Positions 9,067 through 21,000 of a stretch of 64,000 bases of DNA are shown piece after piece. The position numbers and the translations under genes were made by a program. Each line of letters starts with the position of its first letter. The first letter of the stretch is position 1. The notes beneath the pieces were generated by a model, which did not search any database, was not told where the DNA came from, and worked only from the letters and a program-made list of their open reading frames with translations. This DNA comes from Hirudo medicinalis. Taxonomy: Eukaryota > Annelida > Clitellata > Hirudinida > Hirudinidae. The DNA is taken from positions 257,024 to 321,023 of the forward strand of contig MPNW01000064.1 in assembly GCA_011800805.1 (NCBI GenBank), in the 5' to 3' direction.

Positions 9067-12000
9067 GTACATTTCACTTTATTTGTTTTGTTCCCATATC
9101 TCATGCAAAAATAGCTTCAAAATTTAAATAAATATTTAAGGGATATGTTTATGTTGTTTTTATTCCACTTTTCTTAGAATCATCTAATATTGCATTATTT
9201 GTGTTAACTCAAATTTAGTGGTCAGAATAATTAGAAATATTTTGAATTTATTTAATATTAAATACTTTTAGAAATTTTGTCTCTTTCAACATTACTTTGA
9301 TAATATATTTCAAGAAGCAGCAAACTTCCAAGATTCTGTCTTTTCATGTGATCGTACACTCCACAAGGATTGCAGCACATCATTTTGCATGAGCCGTCAA
9401 GGAGTCATAAATGTTGACCGTCCTACATCTGTCTTTAGTTTTAGGAGGAGAAAGTTTGCTAAGATGGCAGAACACTTTGAATACAATTACATACCAGCTC
9501 AGATGTCTTCAGTTAATCATTTCAGAGTTAAAAGCATTTTGTGCTTCAAGAACAGGTATAAATGAATACATAATTTTTTAGTATGTTATTTAAAATGTAT
9601 GTACACAATGTTTGGGAAAGTTTACTACACATTTCTATAAATGTGTTTTTGAAGCAGTCAAAAACCATACAATGCCCTAATTCAATGAAAAAATGACTGA
9701 AATTATGTTTCCCGTTTTTTTCCTTGAAAAAAAATCTATCGTCCAATGGAATTAATTCATGTTATGTACTTTTAATAAAAATTCTTTCCATAATATATTT
9801 ACACCTCTAAAAGCTTTGATTTTTGGAATTAGCTTTTATTTCTGATTCTTAAGACTATGCCTTGGAGCTCCAACAGTGATCCTCAGAGGAGTTCCCCTGT
9901 CTTTAAACATTTTGGCCCTATGACTCTCCTTATGTTTCCAGGGGCAGGCTGCATCTGGTAATCATCCGGTTTATCTTCTGGATCCAACGTTATCTTCAGC
10001 TATGAGAGACTCTCGCTGGCCTTCTTATGCCGATCATTAATGCCTGGACTGGAGCGACTCTGAAAGCTCTCATTGACTTCTTTTTGTCGCTTAGTGCACC
10101 GCTTGGAAGCCGGCAACCTTCGACTATGCAAGGCCCTCTTTGGCCTTCTTGTGTCAACTGCATCTGCCTCAATTGCCTATATCTATCATGAAAGCTCTTG
10201 GTGGCTTCTTTACTTAACATATGCAAACTAGGGACTAAATTTTCTTTGTAACATTAGTCAGAAGATACAAAATTTTCAGGACTTGGCCGTGGGCCTTCAT
10301 TTGACTCCATTTGGATGGTAGCTTACAGTGATTTGCAATCCTGCGGCCAGCCTATTTCCCTGACAATAACACATCACCTGGCCAAGGAGTCGGCCTCATC
10401 GTTTTGGTGGATCAATGAAATTGGAGATTGATGGCTTTCCTGCAGTGGCTTCTGAAGACTTCTTCTGGCTTCTCATTTGCCAGATCCAGAATGAGGCTGC
10501 TTCTGCCTCCCATAGTACTGTGGGCTCCACCAGAATAATGGCAACACGAGCAAATATGTCCGGCCTCTTGCCACTTTCTATCAGAACCTGGGGTAGTGCC
10601 TTATCCCTTCTACGTTGGCTGCAAGAATGTCTATCCTGGACATATGACATCTCTTTTTGTGTGAGAAGCCCTTGTGCAAAAAATAAATCTCTCACTGATT
10701 TGCGAGTCTGCTTTGGGAACTGCTGCTTTTGCAGCCTCACCCTCTTCTTGAAGAACCTGGTTATGTCATCATGTATAACAACCATTGGCAAGGGCGATCC
10801 CTGAGCACATGATGCAGTGTCTTGGTTCTGCCACAGAGCCTGCACCTTCCACCAAACTCCGCATCTGCAAATTGGAGCAGAGTTGGGGTACTTGGTTCTT
10901 GTACTTGTACTCAAGTACTATTTGAATTTGATTAAATCCCACTGTATTATCGGAGCATTGCCTACTTCTCTTGACAACCTTTCCGACCACATGACCTGCC
11001 CCGGATGTGCACCTGGTGCTTCATTGGTGGAGACTTGATATTCACTGTCTCTCTAGGCTTATCCAGGACTCACCTATGGGCAGACTAGGTGTATGGTCTA
11101 TTATTGACCTTGACCAGATTGTGACATTGTACAACCAGGTATTCACCGACCTCCTAGATAAACTTCTCCCAGCAATAAATCTTATTAATCTTATAATAAA
11201 TAAATCTTATAATAAATCTTAGACCCCATAGACATCACCAGCCTTGTTTTGATGTCCAGTGGGTCATAGAAAGGTGAAATCTCTACAGGATTAGAAGATA
11301 AAGGGTATCACCAGTGGTGATCTCAGGGCTGTTAATCGGGCGTATTCTCGGTTTCTCTGTGTAAAGGGACATGCTTACTAATCCAGGCGAATCTCAGAAG
11401 AAAAATATCCTGCAAAATGCTGGTCGTTGATTAGAGAGGCAACAAGTATTGGAGGGATTACTTTGGCATCAGCTTGTCCATCTCCTGAGGTCTACATGCT
11501 AAATGATATATGCAGTTCAACAAATGGAGCTTCTCTACCAGACTTTGCACCCGACCATCTCCTGGATTCTGAATTGTCACGATTCTCACTGATGTCACCT
11601 GCAGAGCTCTAATCAGCTCTCTCCCAAATAATGCAATGCAAACAAAACAATGCAAGATGGACCCCATCCCAACTTGGTTCCTGAAGGAGCTCTCTGTGCT
11701 AATAGCATTTTCTTGTTTCACTATTTAATAAATCTCTCATATCTGGTAAGGTTTCATCACTTTTCATGGTTGCCCAGGTCAGACCTATGATAAAAATCCC
11801 ACTTTTGACCTGAATCATTCTAACCTCAGTGTTATCTCAAAGCTCCTGGGACTGGTGTTGAGACATGTCCTTGTCTATCTTGAGACCAAATGCATTTCTT
11901 CCTTCTAGCTTACCTCTAGAACATTCATTTTCGACATTGTTGATGATGCGTGCTCTCATAAATTAGGTTGCTACCTGCTGCTAAGCCAAGCTTCACATCC

Positions 12001-15000
12001 TTAAGGAAGTAAAACCATTGGTTCCACGTGAAACTTTCATTTCTCTTATTGTTCAGCTTATCCTCAAAGGCTGCAATTTGATTGTTATCAATGCCAGTTG
12101 TCAGGTTCTCAATACCTGTCAGGCAGTCATGAACACATCTGCGAGGCTCATCTATGGAGAAAGATCATGACAAGTGACCATGTCATTCCCCTCCTACGAA
12201 ACCTGCACTGGCCAAAAATTCAAGATAGAATCACATTCAAAATTTTGCTCTTAGTTTATAAGGCTGCTGCAGGTAATGCTCCTCAGTTTCTAACTGATCT
12301 TTTGACAAGTGTCAAAGAGTGCCTCTAACATTCCTGGCAGAGACTCTCTGAGATCATCAAGCAGCAGGACCCTTGTTTTCCCCAGGTCCCGGACTGGAAG
12401 CCACAGAGATTGGTTTTTCCATGTTAGTGGATCCAGGACATAGAATGCTTTTCCTTCCAACATCCTTTTGACACAACAAATTGGACAATTTAAATCCAAA
12501 CTAAAAACCTACTTATTTCTTGGGGCTTAATGATTTATTTGTATTTACAAACTTTTTGTTTTGTTTTATTTCATGTATTTTACCTCTACATTTTATTATT
12601 ACTCTGGCTGTGATAGTGACCATTTGTATGTTATAGTGCCAATACATTCTGTTGGGATAGCTACACATTTAAAAAATCGGATAAATAAATGTGAATAAAT
12701 GATGTCAATTTTAAAATTGATTTTGCTTAAAATGTACCTTCTATCTATATTGGACTGAGTATATAATGGACCTTTTAGGGCACTGAAAACTCTTTCATCA
12801 ATTAAGTAAATTGGCGAATTTACCAAAAGTTATTTTGTTTGGATTTGACGATTATTTGTGTAAAAGAACAGTCTGCTAAATGCAAGTTTTGAAAGATAGA
12901 ACGATTATTGCTGATTGAACAATATCAAACTTTGTGAAGCATTTGAAACTTCATTTAATCTGAGACAAATAAATTTGAGCAATAAACAATTGCTTTATTC
13001 AGTCTGGGCAATGGAGCAGAGATAAATTAGGGATGTACTCGTTCATAAGTCATGGGCACTTGTATCTGAGTACTTGTAGTTGAGCCTTGGTACTTGGTCC
13101 CAGCTCTGCCTGGAGGGCAACTGGTCTTACACTGACCTTATCATGAAGGTAAGCCGGAGTGGGGACATTTTCCACACATTGCTCCAGACAAGGGATCATT
13201 GTACTACGTCTTCCCACATTGCACACTGTCCACCCTGCTGTGCTTGTTGTGCTGCCCTCCTGACTCAGTCTTGTTTTTGCCTCCTTTCCTAGCTAATCAT
13301 AGCGACTCTGACTGATGAGCTCACTTTGGAATATTTTGGAATTTGATATTATATTTCCATCCAACCACATGATGGCCCTTCTGGGTAGAACCTCTTACTT
13401 CCTTGAATAGCAGCATAGCTTTGTTGATCTCATTCTCTGCTTGGAATTTCCTTCCAGCTCTGAACAGTGGCTTGACCTCGTGGATCCTGCTGTCTGGAGA
13501 TTTGTTGAGAATCTGCTGTGTTCTTAGTTTGGAGAACTTGTACTCTTCCACGATGGACCTCAGTGGCAGTTGCAGACTTGCGCTCCTGCTGTAGGGGCAA
13601 CTGATGACAGTACTGGAGGAAGACCTAGCCTTTTTCTGGTGTATCAGTTAACTTTCCTCTTCAGATCCTTGACTACTGACAAACCCATCTCATAGATGGT
13701 TAACTGCCAAAGCAGCTTTGGAAGGAGCCATTTATGTAGTCACTTTCCAAGAGGGCTCTACCATTTCTGTGGCCATTTCTCCCCAGTGCTGGGTTATGAT
13801 GATGCATAACTACTTTTATCAGCTCATGCAGGAATGCAACCCTCTGAGCTAACCTGCATGCTTTCATAAAAAGCATTTCCCTTAAAATAAGACCTACCAA
13901 AAATAAGCCCTAGTTAAGATCATTCGGCATTTATGGTATTGCCATATATATTGTGAAGATGATGTTTTGAATTATAAAATATTAATAAAATATAGTAGTC
14001 AGTTGAAAACCCATCTATTCAGGATAGCATTAAATTGAGAACCAAGGCGCCTCTGACAATGGGCACACTAATTTTATTTAATATTCATATAATGAAATTT
14101 TTCAAGTCATTTCAAGGTTCATATGTCATTAGTGTGCTTTTGCAAGAATCTTGTTGTATCCTTACTTTTATGTTTGTTATTGTCTACAACTAAACTCTAA
14201 GAAGTGTGAGAGATCAACTTGGGAAGGGAATTATTTATTTAGTAAATAATCTTTTCGAGGTCACAACTAAAGATACTGAATATTATATTACAATATAATA
14301 AATTCCTAAACTTAATTATCCTAATTATTATACCACTACAACAAATCTGAAATTCACTTTCTGTTGTTCTCAACAACCTGAATGGGCTTCTACATCTCAG
14401 ACTGTCCTTGTCATAGTATGTTTGAAAATACTCATAGAAGCAACTGAATGCTCTGCAGCATCATTGACAACCTTGAAGATTTGACAACTGCTTCAGTTTC
14501 ATGAAATTCAACAATTTCTTTCCAGCTATGTGGGTCAGTTCCAAACAACACTGATATGTTGAGTCCAAGTGACCTCAAAGCAGCTGATGATGTCAGAAGG
14601 TCATGGATTCATCTCTAACTTTTTCAAGTGTTCAAATGGGCACTTTATTCCTCTGGACACTCCAACCATCACCATGAATCATGGCTTCCACAATCAAATT
14701 CTTTTCATCATTTCTTCAGAAACCTTGTTTTAAAAAAGTGAGTGGAACCATTTCTGGTCCAAGATGCCAAAATATATGATTCTGCAGCTTCTTAAAAGCA
14801 GCCTGTGAAATGGTCTTGTTGATCTTGGAATATTGTTTATTTTTTGGAATAACATCAAATCATTAATTGGGGCATCACTTGCAACAATCCATGCCAGTAT
14901 CAATAGACATAGGTGGCAAAGCTACAAATTCAAAAAAGCTTTTCTGTTTTGCATTCAGTTCGAACTCATTTCTGAAGAGATAAATCTTCATGTGGTAGAT

Positions 15001-18000
15001 GACTTTTAGCCATCCACCTGACATAATTCAATAATTTCTTTATATTTCTTGGCATGGCATGTAACAAGTTTCAGCCAATAAGAAAGATTGCAGAAACTAG
15101 CCATCTTCAGATCTAGGTTGCTGAAGCAGTAGTTCAGCAAGATGAGAATAATTTAAAGGGGAAAAATTGCTGTGGTTAATAGATGGCCAGGACTATAGAA
15201 AACGTTCAAACAAAGCAATGTTGGACCTACGGTCCAAACAAAACTTGAAAAACTTCACAATTTCTTGCATATGATGATGACAAGCAAAGCGTGGAAGGTG
15301 CCTTTTTATCAATAGCTCTAACATAATACATGCACCATTCTTGGACCCTGTATTTTTATGGTGTGGTGTCAAAACACATTCCGATGATATCACTTGCTAC
15401 TTCCCGCATGGTGAATAGTTTGAAAGTTGCTTTTGTTTGTACCAAGCCAGTGCCTGATGTAACTTGACTATCCTCAGTACCTTTTCCATGTTAAGACCAG
15501 TCACAGCAACAGCTATTCTATCAACATTGGACTTTGGGTCTTTTGAGTTGCAAATATCCCTTAATATTTGATATACAAAATATGATGTAACATACTCGTG
15601 CCAAATTTCTTTTTAGTTGAACATTGTTGCAAGCAAATTTATCAAACATCTTATTTAGGCTTTGCAAGAAAGTTGCAAACTCTTTACAAGTTTAATGATA
15701 TATCCTTTAGATAATTTTCATGGGCATCTTCAAAGAACCATATTATAATACTTGTGCTTGAAGCTATATATGGTATTTTGATTTAAAATTTTAGTAAATG
15801 TTATTTTTGTCATGGATATAAAGTTGTTTCAGCTAGGAAAAATAATGGTCATGAGCTAATCTTTAGTCACCCAGGAACCCAACTTAATTGAAAAGTTTTG
15901 GGGAATGATTCTTGATGATTTAAGTGGAGGTGGAGAGACATTTTGCAAAAGGAGATCTGGAAGAGGCCATAATGATGGAGTAGAATGATCTATAAAAAGA
16001 ATATTTAGAGTCAAATATTAACTCAATGAAATATATTTTAAGTAATAAAGGACAAATGAAAGTCATGAAATATTAAAAATGTTATTTGAAAAAATCTCAA
16101 AATTATTTTATAATTTGACCAAAAATTGAATTTTTCGAAATTTTAACCGTTTCCCATGGCCTAAATGGAACATTTTGATAAATTTGAAATTATCACTTGT
16201 CCAATCAAAAGGAGATTTGGTGCAAGTGTATAACATCATGCTTTAAATATTAATTCCAAATATGACTTTGGTCAGTTTCATATTTTAAGAGTTAAGCTAA
16301 ATTAAACAGCAATTGTAACTTGTATTGTAATGTAAGCTGTATTGATGTTGTGCCCAGGCATATGTGCAGTTTGAAAGTAATTTTGAAAGTTATTCAAGCT
16401 CAGCATTTGGACCTTGTTGTTTAGCTGATGTCATATCATCCTGTCCTTTGCAAGTTGAAGCAAATTTTATTAGTTTACGAGTAATACAATACCAAGGGAG
16501 CCAACCAGAAAGACCATATTCCATGCATATGTCTTGAAGTTGTTCCTTGTTGGAAGCTGCACTGCACTTTGTGATCCCATCTCTTTCTATCTCATTTCCT
16601 TGCTTAAATCTCTCTGTAATCTCAACCAAGTAGTCACAGTGTTTGTGAGGATTTGCAAAAGGGCATCTTCCATCAAGGAGGAGCTCAGCTCCAATGCCAA
16701 TCCACGTTCCATATGGCGTTCACTTCAAAGAATCTTGCACAGTCGCCCGCAACAGCATTTAATTCAACCCTCAATTTATTCATCGCCTCAGCAGCATCAA
16801 CTGGGACATCTTCAAACCGGATCTCCTCTGTGTCTCCAAAGAGCTCCTGTCATGTGACTTAGACACCAATGACTTATTCTCCTCAATATAAAGCTAGAGA
16901 CCCTCCTCGACAAACACTCCCCTATTAAGAAGTGGTCTGTCTGTGTCGGTCAGCACTCCAACAGCCAGCTCTCCAATGAGGCGATAGAAGACAAGAAATG
17001 CTGCCAATGCATAGAACATCTATGTCATCGCAAAAGAACCAATGCTGCCAAACAAGCATATAAATCTACAAAAGAGACTGCCAGGCTGGCCATCCTCAAT
17101 TCCAAGGAGTCTTCCATCAAGGAGGAGCTCAGCTCCAATGCCAATCCATGTTCCATGTGGCACTCACTTCACAGAATCTTGCATAAACACCCACAAAAGC
17201 ATTTCTATTGTGCAGAGTGCCAGTCTCTCATCACTTCGTTCAATACTTTTTTCATCTCAAAAATCACCAACATTCATCAATCAATCACCAACACCCTCGC
17301 TTCACCATCCATCTCATTCTTTCCACCCAGGTCTTGGGCACGTCTCTCCCAACAATCATGCCCATCTTGCCGATAGAAGTCCTGAAGGCCATTCATGCAT
17401 TGCCCAACAAAAACTTATCTTGATCCTCTCCCCACTTCCCTACTAAAAAAAATACTCCCCTATCTTATCTCCCAAACTCGCCAACCTTTCTCTCAACTGC
17501 ATTGGTTGCCTATACACCTTTGCATCATCTTTAAAATCTCATTAATCACTTATTGTACTCTAGCTACATTCAACCCACCCTATCTCATTCACTGCCGCCA
17601 AATCCCTGACCACCTTCGTTCATCCTCCACAATTCATCTACACCAACCAGTCCATAGATCGTCCATCTTCATTCAAGGCTTCACCTGTGCCTCACCTGCC
17701 ATCTGGAATGACCTTCCCCATCATTCAGTCTCAACCTATACTTGAATTCTTAAAGATAATATTAAACCAAGAACCAAGGCTCTCTTGGACTCAGAGGACT
17801 GACACAATTTTTTCTGTTTTACATTATAGAAGAATATGCGTTTTTTTATTATAATTTTGATTGGATAATTCAGAGTTAATTAAACTCGCTAGGCAGTAAC
17901 ACGTAAAATGTGGGTTTCCATCTTTTTATTCTTTCACATCAGGGGAGTGTGCTCTCATCTTTAACCTAATCCAGTAAAATAAATTAACCTAATCGAATGA

Positions 18001-21000
18001 TATGCAAAACTAGAAAGGAAACATTGTTGTAAAAGAATTGAACTGTCTTGAAATGTTCATCATGCTCTTCAAAGGATGTATTTGATGTACAAGAAGAAAG
18101 CCTTCCCCAAAATAAGACATGACTTACCTGGTACTTGTAGTTGAGTATTCAGTAGTTGTTCCCATGTTATTAAAATGTGATTTGCTTCAGCATATTTGTT
18201 AATCTGTGAAGGACATTATCTACGGTATTTATATTATTCATTTTGATTGCACAATGATCTATAATTTTATATTTTATTGGGCATAACTAAGAATGTCTTC
18301 AAGGCTAAATGAGTAGAAGGATACTTTGTAAAAACCAGAATATGGCTGGGGAGCACAGAAAGGAATAGAAATGTACAAAATCAAGTTCATAGGTGTTTCA
18401 GATGGCATTCCCTTGCAGATGTCTAAATGAGCTGCAATTTTTGTCAATTTTGTATTTAAGCCAACCTCCCAGTTGAAGTGTAAGTGAACAAGTGTTTAAA
18501 GCACTAAGGAATATCAAAAAAGACATCGAAACCCTTGCCAAAGAAAATGGTTACTGTTTCATTAAACATAGCTTATGAGCACATTATTACAGCTCATACC
18601 CTACGGCATTATTCCACCTAAGAGTAACAAGAAAGCTATTGAACAGCTATATTTCCACTCACACACATATACATTATCAAATTTTAATTGAGAATTTTTT
18701 TATTAATTTCAAAGTTATCCCTGACTTGTTGAAGGTTTTTTCCACCCACTGGACCCAAAGTATAAACATACAAAGTTCTTTCAAAATAGCTCCAGGTATA
18801 AAATATATATAAGTTGCATCTGCAGACAGATATTTGCTCTTTTTATATTATTTATTAGATGTACTTAAAATTTCTTAGATTCCTTAACTCAATGATTTAA
18901 TTCCCTGCCAAATTCCAGCTAAAGTTTGCTGGGCCAAAGCTTAGAAGACTGCTGGATATTGCTAGCATACCAATTCTGTAGTCTAGAATGAGCTCAGGAA
19001 CATTATCCTCGTTACTAGGGACGTCATTTGAGAGGGGGGACTTTGGGCTAGAAAAAAAAGACTAAGGTCATCTTTGTGTGAAGATTTTCCCCCTGGCAAA
19101 AGCTGAAATGACGTCACTGATAGTTATTGTAAAATGTAATTGTCTTTAACAATAACGATCAGGGTGTAATAGCTCTTAGCAAACATTTTCCAAATGTTTC
19201 TATATTTTGCACAAATAAATTTTTAACATCAAGTCTAGTTGCAATTTTTTTTCTTTAGATTATGTCAACTTTTTCATCTTGCTTAAGAAGCTTATCATTT
19301 ACCAAAGATCATCAGCTCAAACCTTACTTCATTTTCTTCAAATTACACAAAACTAAAAAGTAACAGCACTTGTTTTATGTGCACCCTGTTAAACTTTTTT
19401 GTGATTTCCCAATCCATGGTCAAAGCAAAATGTTAAACTAAACCTTTAATGTCTTCATCAAATGCATTCAATTTGTTTTTGTCCTCCTATGGATAACGTG
19501 GCTGTTAAATAATAATATTATCAATAATTTCCTTTATAAAGTGCCATCATCGTCAGGCTCAAAGCCATTTTAGTAACCCATTTAATAATTCAATACTTTG
19601 CAGAATACAAAAATTAGTTAAGGCCTCCAACCTCATGCTATTAAATATTTGAATAAATGTGTCAAATTTGTAGCTGTTTCTGTGCATTATTTTATAATAA
19701 ATCTTTCCTTCTAATTAATGTAGCATGACATAATTTATTAACATAATATAAGTTTAAAATTCTCATAATTTTTGAACATATATAATTTAAACATTTTAAA
19801 AGCCTTGTGGTGTTACACCTGTCAAGAAATGGTAACTCTCAATTTGGTCTTTTGGACTTGGAAAGTAATAAATTTTTGGGAGTTTTTGGTAAACAGCCAA
19901 TTGAATATGCCAATGAAAACTTTTCTGGAGAATTAAGTCCTGATAGATCCAAATGTTTGGTTCTAAAACCAAAGTTATTCAGATCACCCAACCAGAATGG
20001 ATTGGACAATTTGACCAGCTATTCTCAAATTATGCAATCTTGTTCAGGTTCAATCCATCACAATCCTTTAATATTCTCTGATTCTGGATTGACTAGCCAT
20101 GCACCTTTAAATTTACTTCCTTCAATGTTTGATGAGGAGGAAGGTTCTAGTACTGAAACTGTGCCTTTGGTTGAATTGCTCCTTTATGACATGTCTTCAA
20201 AGCATTTGCTTTCTCGAGTGCCATTAAAGGATGATTTTTGCCATTTTTCGTTTGACCCTCGCTACAGTTGGCGTCGGATGTCATTAACAAACTTTGTACA
20301 AGTCGATGGAGGGAATAGTTTGAGCCTAGTTGAGCTCATGGCCCCATCAACTCCAAAGAAAAATATTGTATCTTTACCTACATCCGGAATTATGTCAAAT
20401 GAAGATACTGTGTCATCAAGGGTTAGTTATCACTTTCTAAAGAGATGTGTTTAAGTTTGTAAAGGAACAAATTTCTTGAACAGCCAAAGAACAGATATGA
20501 CATTACTGATTGGACTTGGAGCATCACTTCTATGAATCACAGGCTTGGTGACCCTTGGGAAGAAGCTATTATTGGTGCAAGCCAGATAAGATCGTCATCA
20601 CCCTCTTCATCTAGTTCATCATCTGATTTTCCAACTTTACCAAAACCTGTAGATTTAAGACACAGTAGAGATGGAAGGTTAATAGTGGTAACAATGTTGG
20701 AACTTGGTGAGTGCAGATGCAGGGAAAAAAAATCAATTCGTGTTCAAGACAGAGGAGCAACTAGGGGACTTCTAAATCTAAATCAGCCAGAGCACTTTCG
20801 GGGCAGGAGATACCGATATCATCCCAATTTACCTGTAATGAATTGTACTCTGTATATATTTGATGCAGATAATGCCAAGACACTGCAATGCATTCAGTAC
20901 CATCGATACATATGTCAATTACATACATGTCCAACCAATTATGTGCCAGTATTTTCAATTTGTGGAACAAAAATGGCTGTGACTGTGGATGCTATGTTAA

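Larger units (their letters stand above)
9556..19802 (+). other. 10.2-kb intron filled with transposon remnants
   Basis: Defined by GTATAA at 9556 and an AAAAG acceptor at 19801-19802. It holds nested LINE fragments, a mobile-gene remnant and dispersed repeats listed separately. The stretches 9560-9840 and 17800-19802 show no recognised feature except scattered AT-rich repeat. Confidence 0.75.

Noticed and set aside
10415..10804. 129-codon + frame rich in Cys/Leu/Ser
   Set aside because: It is the antisense of the endonuclease fragment on the minus strand, which has the recognisable motifs.
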